A DNA stretch of 33,248 bases from Clostridia bacterium (GCA_017632155.1 JAGBRZ010000207.1:1-33248); one strand, 5' to 3'. Shown: positions 8,247 to 16,339, numbered from the stretch's first letter. Notes: generated by a model from the letters alone, not told the origin. Numbers and translations: made by a program.

Positions 8247-8275
8247 ATTATAACCTATTTTTTTGAATCTGTCAA
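8247..8275 (-). promoter_or_regulatory. Full-consensus sigma-A promoter of the TerB-BrxD-helicase operon
   Basis: On the minus strand TTGACA (8270-8275) and TATAAT (8247-8252) are exactly 17 nt apart. The start site would lie near 8240, leaving a leader of about 25 nt. A second TATAAT (8239-8244) is present just downstream. No obvious operator palindrome overlaps it. Confidence 0.87.
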
Positions 8276-8375
8276 TATATTTTAAATTTAAAACTGTTTA
8301 AAATTAAAAAGTATTTATTTTTATATAATTATTATTTAAATTTTGCACTTTTTTGATTTTTCATATCAAAAGGTA

Positions 8376-8404
8376 TTGAAATTCGGAAATTTTTAGGGTA
8401 TAAT
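8376..8404 (+). promoter_or_regulatory. Sigma-A promoter of ireB-ribF
   Basis: TTGAAA (8376-8381), 17-nt spacer, TATAAT (8399-8404); the start near 8411 gives a leader of about 30 nt. It diverges from the TerB operon promoter, with about 100 bases of very AT-rich sequence between the two. Confidence 0.86.
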
Positions 8405-8441
8405 ATTAATGAGTATTTGTATCTTCAAGGAGGCATTCGCA

Positions 8442-8726
8442 ATGTTTAACAAAAATAGCAATCACGATACAAATTTTGATACGCGAAAATTCCCCTCTAC
8501 TGCCGACAGAGATGCGACGATCAGAGAGATTCTTTTTGCGGTCTATGAGGCTCTTGTTGAAAAGGGCTATAATCCCGTAAGCCAGATCGTAGGATATATC
8601 ATTTCTGAAGATCCGACATACATCACGAGCCACAGAAATGCTCGCGGTCTTATCTCGAAGCTTGACCGTGACGAGATCCTTGATGCGCTTTCAAGATATT
8701 ATTTTTCCGATATAGCCCAAAAATAA
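8442..8726 (+). CDS. ireB: IreB/ReoM family regulatory phosphoprotein (DUF965)
   Basis: A 94-residue small cytoplasmic regulator. The core motifs EALVEKGYNPVSQIVGYI, SEDPTYITSHRNAR and LDRDEI are diagnostic of the IreB (ReoM, formerly DUF965) family. Known members are phosphorylated on N-terminal threonines by a PASTA-domain Ser/Thr kinase and control wall synthesis, in Listeria through ClpCP-dependent turnover of MurA. Thr10 and Thr14 in the NHDTNFDTRKF segment are the candidate sites here. The start at 8442 has a perfect AAGGAGG (8427-8433) 8 nt upstream; an in-frame ATG at 8409 lies at the expected transcript start and is rejected. ribF follows after 9 nt. The kinase gene is not in this window. 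Confidence 0.93.
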   Translation: MFNKNSNHDTNFDTRKFPSTADRDATIREILFAVYEALVEKGYNPVSQIVGYIISEDPTYITSHRNARGLISKLDRDEILDALSRYYFSDIAQK

Positions 8727-8735
8727 TCAGCACTT

Positions 8736-9650
8736 ATGAAGCATTACACTCTCACGAACATACAATTCCCCGCAGAAGGGCGCGTTCTTGCTCTCGGAAG
8801 TTTTGACGGATTTCATCTTGGTCACCGCGCAGTCATTGATGCCGCGGTTGCACTTGCAAAAGAGCTGAATGCAGAACCCGCTGTATTTTGTTTTGATGTT
8901 CCTCCCGCCTGCTATGCTCCCGGAAGTACGGTTAAGATTCTTGGTGACAAGAATGAACGTAAAGAGCTTTTTGCGGCACGTGGAATATCCTCCCTCTTTG
9001 TTGCAGGATTTGAAGAGCTTCGCGGGCTTGACGCAAGAGATTTTATTACCGAGATCCTTATGAAGGAATGCGGCGCTGTAGGCGTTGTGTGCGGATTCAA
9101 CTTTGCCTTCGGCAAGAATCGCGCAGGAACTCCCATTCTTCTTCGCGACTACTTTAAAGATCGCGTGATAACGCTTGATCCCATATATAATGGAGAACTT
9201 CCTGTTTCCTCAAGCAGAATCAGAGCTGCGATAACAGACGGCGATGTTGAACTTGCGGCTTCAATGCTTGGAAGGCGTTATTCCATCACTTGCGAAGTAT
9301 CGGAAGGAAGAAAAGACGGGCGCAAGCTTGGTTTCCCCACTATAAACCAGCATCCGGATGAAAAGCGTGCAATTCCCTCTCACGGAGTTTATGTCACAAA
9401 AGCAATTCTTCCGAACGGACAAGCTTTCCCCTCGGTGACCGATGTTGGACTTGCACCGACGCTCGACCAGAGCGGAAGGGTGCGCCTTGAAACACATCTT
9501 TTAGATACCTTTATTGAAAATTCGCCCTCAAGCGCAAAGATTGAATTCATTGAAAGGATTCGCGGCGAATTTGTATTCAACAGCATTGACGAGCTTAAAG
9601 CTCAAATATCGAGCGATGTTGAATATGCAAGAAATTATTTTAAAAATTAA
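8736..9650 (+). CDS. ribF: Bifunctional riboflavin kinase / FAD synthetase
   Basis: Converts riboflavin to FMN and then FAD. The 304-residue product has the N-terminal nucleotidyltransferase domain (GSFDGFHLGH, 21-30; VVCGFNFAFGKN; SSSRIR) and the C-terminal riboflavin kinase domain (GRKLGFPTIN, and a conserved THLLDTF strand). Length and domain order are typical. It lies 9 nt after ireB with almost no ribosome binding site of its own, so translation is probably coupled to ireB. No FMN riboswitch is visible upstream. The carboxypeptidase-like gene follows 21 nt later. Confidence 0.96.
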   Translation: MKHYTLTNIQFPAEGRVLALGSFDGFHLGHRAVIDAAVALAKELNAEPAVFCFDVPPACYAPGSTVKILGDKNERKELFAARGISSLFVAGFEELRGLDARDFITEILMKECGAVGVVCGFNFAFGKNRAGTPILLRDYFKDRVITLDPIYNGELPVSSSRIRAAITDGDVELAASMLGRRYSITCEVSEGRKDGRKLGFPTINQHPDEKRAIPSHGVYVTKAILPNGQAFPSVTDVGLAPTLDQSGRVRLETHLLDTFIENSPSSAKIEFIERIRGEFVFNSIDELKAQISSDVEYARNYFKN

Positions 9651-9671
9651 GAAATCGGTATTTTTATTAGA

Positions 9672-11003
9672 ATGCTAATTAATAAATTTTTCCGCCGCGG
9701 GTCGGCTTTGCTCCTCACCGCGGCTGTTTTAATTTCAATATTTTCTTTGATATATATACCTACGTCAGCGATTGATCCAACAGGGGTAAATCTTGACGGC
9801 GCGCAAGCGATGTATCTCTATAACATTGAAAATGATAAAGTTCTTTACGAGAAGAATATTTATGAGAAAATACAGCCCGTTTCCACGGTTAAAATAATGG
9901 CGGGACTTATTGCCGTCGAAAACCTCGGCGACAAGCTTGACGACGTAATTGTAGTTACAGAATCAATGATAAAGGATGTTGTCGGTCAGCATTATAACAT
10001 TATGGCGGGTCACACACTTTCTGTACGCGATCTGCTTTATCTTGCTTTTTGCGGAGGATGCCATAAATCGATCAATATATTGGCTCACGTAATTTCGGGC
10101 AACCCAACGAACTTCATTGCGGTGATGAACTCAAAAGCAAAGGACCTTGGTATGAACGACACGTTTTATACCAACGTTACGGGTATGCATAGTGATACAA
10201 TGTACACGACCGTGAGCGATATTTCAAAGCTTTGCATCGCTGCATCGAAAAATCCGTTGCTTATGCAGATAACGACGACCGATGCACACACGACAGAAAG
10301 GCTCGGCGACCGCAACTTTACTTTTGAAAACCGTAACTATCTCGTCGGTACGGGTTATACCCCCTTGTATTACAATCCCATCTGCCACGGTCTTTCCGCG
10401 GGTAGCACGAGCGATAGCGGCTATTGCGTTGCAACCATCGCAGACAACGGAGATTTATCTTATCTTTGCATCGTTATGGGTGCAGGAATAGATGAAAGTG
10501 GAAGAATTCAGTCATATGACATAGCCAACGACCTCATTGATTGGGCTTACACCTCTTGGGGATACGTTGAGGTAATTTCAGAGGGAGTTACTATTTGCGA
10601 AATGCCGGTCACAATGTCCATGGACATTGACAGCGTCCTTATCGTTCCCGCCAAGAGCTTCAGTGTATACCTGCCAACTTCAACAATGCTTGGAACGGAC
10701 ATAACTTACAGTCACTCGCTTAACTCTGAGCGATTGCAAGCTCCCGTTTCCGAAGGCGCCTTTGTAGGTGTCATTACGGCATATAAGGACGGACAAGAAA
10801 TTGCTACTGTAGATCTTGTTACCAAAACATCCATCGCGCAGAGCGAAGTCCTTTACACCTTAACTAAAATCAAAGAGATTTCTCAAAGCAGAGTTTTTAT
10901 CGCGTCCGTGATATTTGCAATATTATTTTTAGTTTTATATATTTTGATAAAAGCTCTGATCCGAGGCTCGGCATCAAGTAAAAGATACAGATACCGAAAG
11001 TAA
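9672..11003 (+). CDS. Membrane-anchored D-Ala-D-Ala carboxypeptidase-like protein with a degenerate KTG motif
   Basis: A 443-residue penicillin-binding-protein homologue of the DacF/DacB (peptidase S11) type. A signal or anchor segment at about 12-32 is followed by the transpeptidase-like fold, and a second membrane helix lies at about 408-430 near the C terminus. The nucleophile motif STVK (71-74) and the second motif SIN (133-135) are present. The third motif, normally KTG, reads SAG (242-244) in the context HGLSAGST; the DNA (TCC GCG GGT) confirms this. The lysine is important for substrate carboxylate binding, so activity may be lost or altered. It follows ribF by 21 nt with a weak ribosome binding site. 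A canonical paralogue lies at 19878-21095. Either a regulatory or binding protein or an altered-specificity hydrolase is possible. Confidence 0.86.
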   Translation: MLINKFFRRGSALLLTAAVLISIFSLIYIPTSAIDPTGVNLDGAQAMYLYNIENDKVLYEKNIYEKIQPVSTVKIMAGLIAVENLGDKLDDVIVVTESMIKDVVGQHYNIMAGHTLSVRDLLYLAFCGGCHKSINILAHVISGNPTNFIAVMNSKAKDLGMNDTFYTNVTGMHSDTMYTTVSDISKLCIAASKNPLLMQITTTDAHTTERLGDRNFTFENRNYLVGTGYTPLYYNPICHGLSAGSTSDSGYCVATIADNGDLSYLCIVMGAGIDESGRIQSYDIANDLIDWAYTSWGYVEVISEGVTICEMPVTMSMDIDSVLIVPAKSFSVYLPTSTMLGTDITYSHSLNSERLQAPVSEGAFVGVITAYKDGQEIATVDLVTKTSIAQSEVLYTLTKIKEISQSRVFIASVIFAILFLVLYILIKALIRGSASSKRYRYRK

Positions 11004-11053
11004 CTTATTTCGACCTTTTCTTTCAAACAAATATAATATTTACAAATTTTGTA

Positions 11054-11082
11054 TTGACAATTCGATCTAAATATTGTATAAT
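11054..11082 (+). promoter_or_regulatory. Full-consensus sigma-A promoter of the acyl carrier protein gene
   Basis: TTGACA (11054-11059), 17-nt spacer, TATAAT (11077-11082). The leader of about 55 nt contains a small GC-rich hairpin (about 11097-11114) before TTGGAGG (11125-11131). Confidence 0.88.
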
Positions 11083-11141
11083 ATTCAAGGCATTTTGTCG
11101 CGGGGATTCCCCGACCATACTTATTTGGAGGCTTTTATACT

Positions 11142-11369
11142 ATGTTTGAACAGTTCAAAGAGTTACTTATCGAAGAATTTCAGGTTGATGAAGATAAGAT
11201 CACTCTCGACGCAGAGCTTTCCGGAGATCTTGCTATCAATTCCATCGAGCTTGCAGAGCTCATCCTTCGTTGCGAAGAGGAATTTGGCATTGACATCCAG
11301 GAAGAGGAAATGCACAAGTTCGTAACTGTCGGCGACGTTGTCGACTACCTTAACACTCTGGAGAAATAA
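11142..11369 (+). CDS. acpP: Acyl carrier protein
   Basis: A 75-residue acidic four-helix carrier protein that holds acyl chains on 4'-phosphopantetheine during fatty-acid synthesis. The attachment site is Ser34 in DLAINSIELAELIL; the family usually has Asp-Ser-Leu here, so Asn33-Ser-Ile is a mild deviation. The third helix (EEEFGIDIQEEE) and the final TVGDVVDYL are typical. A consensus promoter, a good TTGGAGG site and a strong terminator make it a one-gene unit with high expected expression. No other fat-synthesis gene is nearby, so it could be a specialised carrier protein; acpP is the simplest reading. Confidence 0.88.
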   Translation: MFEQFKELLIEEFQVDEDKITLDAELSGDLAINSIELAELILRCEEEFGIDIQEEEMHKFVTVGDVVDYLNTLEK

Positions 11370-11379
11370 TCAGTCAAAT

Positions 11380-11416
11380 AAAAAACATCAAGGTTTTTGT
11401 AGCCTTGATGTTTTTT
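11380..11416 (+). terminator. Intrinsic terminator after the acyl carrier protein gene
   Basis: A perfect 14-bp stem (11380-11393 with 11403-11416) with a 9-nt loop and a six-T run at its 3' end, starting 10 bases past the acyl carrier protein stop codon. Confidence 0.92.
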
Positions 11417-11466
11417 ATTGTCATAAACCTTATCGAATAGTATATATCTTTTATAGAGGTGATGTG

Positions 11467-12207
11467 ATGGATTATTCTGTAAGAAGACAAATCTTTAGAA
11501 GCTCGGTTTTAGTTATTATTTTTTCACTGATTCTCTCCTCTTACTGCATTGGTTTCGGTACTTTCATTAACAGACTCGAAGATACTCGAGCGGTAGAGGC
11601 TGTTTTGGGGCGAAGCGACAAAAAGTGTTTACTTATCGACCCCGGACACGGTGGAGAGGACGGAGGAACAGTTGGAGTAAACGGGGTTTTGGAAAAAGAT
11701 CTAAATCTTTCACTTTCGGAGGTTTTGGGCGCAATTCTTGAATTTTCGGGATATGAGATAGTTCAAACTCGGAAAGAAGATAAAATGCTTTATGATCGGA
11801 ACATAAACTTTCAAGGCAGGAAGAAGATGCTTGACCTCAAGGGGCGGCTTGAGATCGCTCAAACCATCGAACCTGATCTGTTTATCGGGATACATATGAA
11901 CGCATTTCCCGAGCAGAAATATTCGGGGCTTAGCGTATATTACTCAAAGAATCAAGCGAAAAGCAAAGACGCCGCAGAAATAATTCGCGCAAATGTAAAA
12001 AACAATCTTCAGCCTGACAATAACAGAGAAATCAAGGCAGCAAGTTCTAACATATACATTCTTGACAGAATAACTTGTCCGGCAATACTTATCGAGTGCG
12101 GATTTTTGTCAAACCCTCAAGAATGCGAAAAGCTTTCCACATATGATTACAGACGCGAGCTTTCATTTGTCCTGTTCTCTTCTCTGGTATCTTTTCTTGA
12201 AGAATAA
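11467..12207 (+). CDS. cwlD: CwlD-like N-acetylmuramoyl-L-alanine amidase
   Basis: A 246-residue zinc amidase (Amidase_3). An N-terminal membrane or signal segment (about 10-31) precedes the catalytic domain: His61 in IDPGHGGEDGG, Glu76 in LEKDLNL, His143 in GIHMNA, and catalytic Glu210 in ILIECGFLSN. Size, single domain and N-terminal anchor match CwlD, which with PdaA makes the muramic lactam of the spore cortex; this agrees with sigG in the window. A housekeeping amidase of the same fold cannot be excluded. The start at 11467 has AGAGGTGAT just upstream; the longer in-frame opening at 11338 runs back through the acyl carrier protein gene and the terminator and is rejected. I see no convincing sigma-A promoter in the 50 bases after the terminator, so a sporulation sigma factor may be used. 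Confidence 0.84.
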   Translation: MDYSVRRQIFRSSVLVIIFSLILSSYCIGFGTFINRLEDTRAVEAVLGRSDKKCLLIDPGHGGEDGGTVGVNGVLEKDLNLSLSEVLGAILEFSGYEIVQTRKEDKMLYDRNINFQGRKKMLDLKGRLEIAQTIEPDLFIGIHMNAFPEQKYSGLSVYYSKNQAKSKDAAEIIRANVKNNLQPDNNREIKAASSNIYILDRITCPAILIECGFLSNPQECEKLSTYDYRRELSFVLFSSLVSFLEE

Positions 12208-12217
12208 TAAAAATGAC

Positions 12218-12246
12218 TTGAAAAACCTTTAAAAGTATAGTATAAT
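12218..12246 (+). promoter_or_regulatory. Sigma-A promoter of yfcE-radA-trmO
   Basis: TTGAAA (12218-12223), 17-nt spacer, TATAAT (12241-12246), placed 10 bases after the cwlD stop. Leader of about 30 nt with AAAGGA at 12270-12275. Confidence 0.86.
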
Positions 12247-12282
12247 TAATATATCTATAAATATAAAGCAAAGGATATAAAA

Positions 12283-12840
12283 ATGAAATTATTTATCGCT
12301 TCGGATATACATGGATCTGCATATTACTGCAAAAAACTCATAGATGCTTTTCATAAAGAGAATGCAGATAGAATACTGTTGCTCGGTGACATTCTCTATC
12401 ACGGTCCACGCAATGATCTGCCGCGCGACTATGCGCCCAAAGAGGTCATATCTATGCTCAATCCGCTTTCGGATCGCATTATATGTGTCAGAGGTAATTG
12501 CGACGGCGAAGTTGACGATATGGTGCTTGATTTTCCTGTGCTTGCGGAATACGCTATCATTTCGGACTGTTCGCTTGGCGCAAATATCATCTTTGCTACA
12601 CACGGGCACCACTTCAATGCCTCAAAGCTCCCAAAGTTAAAGACGGGTGACGTTTTGTTGCACGGACACACTCATATTCCGACTTTTGAAACTGTGGATG
12701 GAATATTTGTGGTGAATCCCGGTTCGGTTTCGATACCCAAGGAAAACAGTGCGCATTCATACATGGTTTTTGAAAACTCGGAATTTGTAAGAAAATCGCT
12801 CAACGGAGAAATTCTTGCAGTCAATAAGGTGGGATTATGA
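12283..12840 (+). CDS. yfcE: YfcE-type metallophosphodiesterase
   Basis: A 185-residue calcineurin-like phosphodiesterase. Metal ligands are visible: Asp8 and His10 (SDIHG), Asp36 (LLGDIL), Asn72 (RGNCD), His107 (THGHH), and His129/His131 (LHGHTH). The insert YHGPRNDLP after the second motif is the feature that marks YfcE within the family. The physiological substrate is not established. The last bases overlap the radA start codon (ATGA), so translation is coupled. Confidence 0.91.
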   Translation: MKLFIASDIHGSAYYCKKLIDAFHKENADRILLLGDILYHGPRNDLPRDYAPKEVISMLNPLSDRIICVRGNCDGEVDDMVLDFPVLAEYAIISDCSLGANIIFATHGHHFNASKLPKLKTGDVLLHGHTHIPTFETVDGIFVVNPGSVSIPKENSAHSYMVFENSEFVRKSLNGEILAVNKVGL

Positions 12841-14234
12841 AAGGCTTAAAAACTGTATACATATGTTCAACGTGTGAATATGAAAGTCCCAAATGGATGG
12901 GCAAATGCCCGAAGTGCGGGGCTTGGAATTCATTTGTTGAAGACGTTATTGACACGTCCGCACAAACTAAATCACCCGCTGAAATAAAGAGAGGATACAG
13001 CATCGGATCGGATTCCCACGCCATACCGCTTGACAAGCTTGAGGCTGATACTTGCATAAGATCATTGACGGGACTTGGCGAGCTTGACCGCGTTCTTGGC
13101 GGAGGTCTTGTCAAGGGGTCTGTCGTTCTGCTTACCGGTGAACCGGGAATAGGTAAATCCACTCTTCTTTTGCAGATCAGCGGAATACTCGGTGAAACGA
13201 GAAAAGTGCTTTACATCTCGGGAGAGGAATCAAGCGGTCAGCTCAAGCTTCGTGCTGCGCGCTTGGGAGTCAAGGGCGGGGATCTTCTCGTACTGACAGA
13301 AACCAATATTGATAAGATCCTTAAGGAAACAGATTCGGTAAAACCCGACGTTCTGATAGTTGACTCGATTCAAACAATGTTCTCGCCCCAATCGGCGTCT
13401 TCACCCGGCAGTGTTTCACAGGTGAGAGAAACCGCCCTTTCTTTCATTTCAAAAGCAAAGAACGATGGCATTTCCGTCATCCTTGTCGGACACGTGAACA
13501 AGGAAGGCTCCATTGCGGGACCAAAGCTGCTTGAGCACATGGTTGACGCAGTGCTTTGCTTTGAAGGTGAGCATCAGCAGGCTTACAGAATAATCAGATC
13601 GGTCAAAAACAGATTTGGCTCAACCAACGAGATCGGTGTTTTTGAAATGACCGACAAAGGACTTTGCGAAGTTCCGAATCCATCCGAAGTTCTTCTTGCG
13701 GGAAGACCGAAGAAGGTTTCGGGCAACTGTGCGGTTTGCACTATCGAGGGCACTCGTCCCCTCATAGCAGAAGTGCAGGCTCTTGTCAGCAACACCTCCT
13801 TCCCTTCTCCCAGGCGGACTATAAACGGTATGGATTATAACCGCATATATCTCATCCTCGCTGTTCTCGAAAAGAGGCTCGGGCTGCGTTTTTCATCCTT
13901 CGACGTTTATATGAACGTCATCGGTGGAATGCGTCTTGATGAGCCCGCCTCGGATGCGGCGGCGGCGCTTGCGCTGATCTCATCGATAACGGACAAAATC
14001 GTTCCCGACGATCTGCTCGCAATCGCCGAGATTGGTCTTGCGGGAGAATGCCGCGCAGTATCCAATCTTGAGAGCCGCGTAAAAGAGGCTGAGAGGCTCG
14101 GATTCAAGAGGGTCATAGTTCCTTACAGAAACATCGAAAAGCGTCCCATTGACACCAAAATGAGCCTCATACCCGTAAAGAGTGTTTATGAGATGCTGTC
14201 TTATCTTTCAAACAACGGAAAAAGCCAAGAATGA
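12837..14234 (+). CDS. radA: DNA repair protein RadA
   Basis: A 465-residue RecA-like helicase that promotes branch migration in homologous recombination. Zinc finger Cys10, Cys13, Cys24, Cys27; Walker A GEPGIGKST (101-109); Walker B VLIVDSIQ (172-179); the diagnostic KNRFG motif (257-261); and a C-terminal Lon-protease-like domain (about 285-455, inactive in the family). Length is standard. It is coupled on both sides by 4-nt overlaps, with yfcE upstream and trmO downstream. Confidence 0.98.
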   Translation: MKGLKTVYICSTCEYESPKWMGKCPKCGAWNSFVEDVIDTSAQTKSPAEIKRGYSIGSDSHAIPLDKLEADTCIRSLTGLGELDRVLGGGLVKGSVVLLTGEPGIGKSTLLLQISGILGETRKVLYISGEESSGQLKLRAARLGVKGGDLLVLTETNIDKILKETDSVKPDVLIVDSIQTMFSPQSASSPGSVSQVRETALSFISKAKNDGISVILVGHVNKEGSIAGPKLLEHMVDAVLCFEGEHQQAYRIIRSVKNRFGSTNEIGVFEMTDKGLCEVPNPSEVLLAGRPKKVSGNCAVCTIEGTRPLIAEVQALVSNTSFPSPRRTINGMDYNRIYLILAVLEKRLGLRFSSFDVYMNVIGGMRLDEPASDAAAALALISSITDKIVPDDLLAIAEIGLAGECRAVSNLESRVKEAERLGFKRVIVPYRNIEKRPIDTKMSLIPVKSVYEMLSYLSNNGKSQE

Positions 14235-14923
14235 AACACGAAGAAATGCTTATTAAACCGATAGCGCACATTCATTGCGATTATAAGGCAAAATTCGGAA
14301 TACCGCGTCAAAGCGGACTTATCAACTCCGTGCCCGCAAAAATCATTTTTCTGCCCGAATACCGAAACCCCGATGCGTTTCGCGGGCTTGAAGGCTATTC
14401 GCACCTTTGGTTGCTTTGGCAGTTTTCGGAAGCTGTGCGTGACGGATGGTCACCTACTGTAAGACCTCCAAGGCTTGGCGGAAACAAAAGGATGGGCGTT
14501 TTTGCTACGCGCTCACCATACCGCCCGAATCCGATCGGACTTTCTTCGGTAAAAATTATTTCTATTGATCTGAACACCCCAAAGGGACCGATCATTGAGA
14601 TATCGGGTGCCGATCTTCTTGACGGCACGCCGATATACGACATCAAGCCGTATCTTGCGTACACAGATTCCCATCCCGAGGCTTCAAGCGGATTTGCACT
14701 TACTGACAGAGCACCGAGGTCCGAAGTTGTCATCTCGGAGGAACTGCTTCATAAAGTTCCCGAAGAACATCGAGCGAGCGTTATAGACATACTTGCCGAG
14801 GATCCCCGACCCGGATATCAGGATGATTCGAGCCGCGTTTACGTTCTTGAATATGCAAACTTTGAAATTGCATTCCGCGCATCAGACGGCAAGATCGTGG
14901 TGGACGACATAATATTCAAATGA
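14231..14923 (+). CDS. trmO: tRNA (t6A37) N6-methyltransferase TrmO
   Basis: A 230-residue TsaA/TrmO-family protein that methylates N6-threonylcarbamoyladenosine at position 37 of certain tRNAs using S-adenosylmethionine. Recognised by the N-terminal PIAHIH strand, the EGYSHLWLLW core, SPYRPNPIGLS (95-105) and LDGTPIYDIKPYL. The remainder forms the usual C-terminal extension. It overlaps the radA stop by 4 nt and ends one base before a terminator stem. Some members are still annotated as TsaA-like without a proven tRNA target. Confidence 0.93.
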   Translation: MKHEEMLIKPIAHIHCDYKAKFGIPRQSGLINSVPAKIIFLPEYRNPDAFRGLEGYSHLWLLWQFSEAVRDGWSPTVRPPRLGGNKRMGVFATRSPYRPNPIGLSSVKIISIDLNTPKGPIIEISGADLLDGTPIYDIKPYLAYTDSHPEASSGFALTDRAPRSEVVISEELLHKVPEEHRASVIDILAEDPRPGYQDDSSRVYVLEYANFEIAFRASDGKIVVDDIIFK

Positions 14924-14924
14924 G

Positions 14925-14949
14925 AAAAGGAGCGAATTTCGCTCCTTTT
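14925..14949. terminator. Bidirectional terminator between convergent operons
   Basis: 11-bp stem (14925-14935 with 14939-14949), AAAAGGAGCGA on the left, loop ATT, ending in a T run on the plus strand and CTTTTC on the minus strand. It lies between the stops of trmO (plus) and the winged-helix regulator (minus) and would serve both. Confidence 0.86.
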
Positions 14950-15542
14950 TATATGTATTTATTGATTGCGTAGCATCTGCTTGCCGGTGAAACGATCATA
15001 TTTCTTCCACCAATGCATTGTGCTTTTTTATTGACAGACGAAATATGCTTTGATACCGTAGCTGATTTCGAATGGATATCGCCAAGACAGACTTCGCCTA
15101 TTTCATCGAATGTCGCATTTTCGCCTACGCGCGACACAAGAAACGCAAGAATTGAGCGCTCTGTTGGCGTGAGCTTTAAGCTATATCCGAGAAATGTAAC
15201 TCCTCGAGGAGTTGCTTTCAAGACTCCGTTATACTCAAAACATTCCGCAGAGTCGGAAAATGATAAGAGAAGATCAAGAAGCTCGGGCGACTCATAATCT
15301 CTGAAATGCATAGAATCACCGACAGGATATTTCGATACCGAAATCATCGGTACTTCTGCGCACAAAAATGCCGAAAATCCGGGTGGTACGTCGCCTACTA
15401 TAAGCAACGCAGAAGCGTTGCATGCATACGAACGCACCGCGAATTCATTCAAGGGGATCGCCTCGATCATAACGCCTTTGTCGCGAAAATAGTTATGAAT
15501 GACCCTTCTCTTTGAAACATCATCACAGTATAAAAGTATCAT
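14949..15542 (-). CDS. Winged-helix regulator with an atypical receiver-like N-terminal domain
   Basis: A 197-residue protein resembling an OmpR/PhoB response regulator. The first ~95 residues look like a receiver fold: paired Asp7-Asp8 after the first strand and a VGDVPPG turn at 49-55. The phosphoacceptor alignment is uncertain (Gly50 or Asp51), and the conserved lysine before the last helix is replaced (FRDYESPELL). The C-terminal part (about 112-197) reads as a winged helix: LTPTERSILAFLVSR, then a recognition-helix region SKSATVSKHISSVNKKA and a C-terminal beta hairpin. It is the last gene of guaB-radC-regulator, overlapping radC by 4 nt. No partner kinase lies next to it. It may respond to something other than phosphorylation; no target is evident. 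Confidence 0.65.
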   Translation of the reverse strand: MILLYCDDVSKRRVIHNYFRDKGVMIEAIPLNEFAVRSYACNASALLIVGDVPPGFSAFLCAEVPMISVSKYPVGDSMHFRDYESPELLDLLLSFSDSAECFEYNGVLKATPRGVTFLGYSLKLTPTERSILAFLVSRVGENATFDEIGEVCLGDIHSKSATVSKHISSVNKKAQCIGGRNMIVSPASRCYAINKYI

Positions 15543-16339
15543 TCTGCATTTCCCTTATATGGAATATCAGATGCGGCTTTGGGTTCGTATACTCTGATGC
15601 CCGTCGGAACAACTTTCTCACCGTAATTAAAAGGTTTAGGTGCGGCGAATCGGTTTTCTCCCATTTCACCCTCAAAGACGGGACGGTAATATCTTCCTGC
15701 CACAATTATGTGATCTATCAAAGCAATATCAAAATTAGAAAGCAGATCCTTAAGATAAGTTGAAAATCTTTTGTCTTCGTCGGAGGGATATGGGATACCG
15801 TTGGGATGATTATGTATGAGGATAATGGATGACGCATCCCTTTTCAGAGCCTTTTCTGCAATCGTTCTTACCGAAAAGTGAACTGAATTGACTGCTCCCT
15901 CGCCAAGCATAACCGTATCAAGAAGCATCATTTTATTGTCAAAAAGCAAGGCATACAGTTTTTCGACCGAAACGCCGATATATAGCTTAACAGCATACTC
16001 GCCAACCTTTTGGAGAGTATCGTAAATCATAACATCTTTGCCATCGGAAAGCGCGTATTTACGGAAGGATTCAGCCATAAGCTTGATAAGAATAGCGGCA
16101 TTCTCACCTATTCCGTCGACCTTTTGGAGGTCTTCGTAATCCGCATCGAACACCGCTTTGAATGACCCGAAGCGCTCAACGAGCCTATGAGAAAGCTCGT
16201 TGACATCACGCCTCGGTATAGCATAAAACAATATAAGCTCAAGTATCTCATGGTCGCTGAATCCATCAAGACCGCCGGCGAGGAATCTTTCCTTCATACG
16301 CTGACGATGCCCTGCGTGGATACCGCTACCAGTACTCAT
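15539..16339 (-). CDS. radC: RadC family JAMM-domain protein
   Basis: A 266-residue RadC homologue. The N-terminal helix-hairpin-helix region ([16 protein letters not shown], 71-86) is followed by the JAB/JAMM domain with the metal motif [14 protein letters not shown] (His176, His178, Ser186, Asp189). The molecular function of RadC is unresolved; the old link to DNA repair in E. coli was withdrawn. About 40 residues beyond the JAMM fold ([10 protein letters not shown] to the end) extend the usual length. The gene overlaps guaB upstream and the winged-helix gene downstream by 4 nt each, an unusual partnership. Confidence 0.87.
   Translation of the reverse strand: MSTGSGIHAGHRQRMKERFLAGGLDGFSDHEILELILFYAIPRRDVNELSHRLVERFGSFKAVFDADYEDLQKVDGIGENAAILIKLMAESFRKYALSDGKDVMIYDTLQKVGEYAVKLYIGVSVEKLYALLFDNKMMLLDTVMLGEGAVNSVHFSVRTIAEKALKRDASSIILIHNHPNGIPYPSDEDKRFSTYLKDLLSNFDIALIDHIIVAGRYYRPVFEGEMGENRFAAPKPFNYGEKVVPTGIRVYEPKAASDIPYKGNAE

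Noticed and set aside
8276..8375. Possible small RNA or peptide in the AT-rich gap between the TerB and ireB promoters
   Set aside because: The stretch is almost pure A/T with no stable hairpin, no T-tract terminator and no reading frame with a ribosome binding site.
8727..8735. FMN riboswitch before ribF
   Set aside because: Only 9 bases separate ireB and ribF, and the ireB leader is about 30 nt; there is no room or matching structure.
11338..11466. N-terminal extension of the CwlD-like amidase back to 11338
   Set aside because: The extension lies inside the acyl carrier protein gene and the terminator stem; a proper ribosome binding site and membrane anchor begin at 11467.
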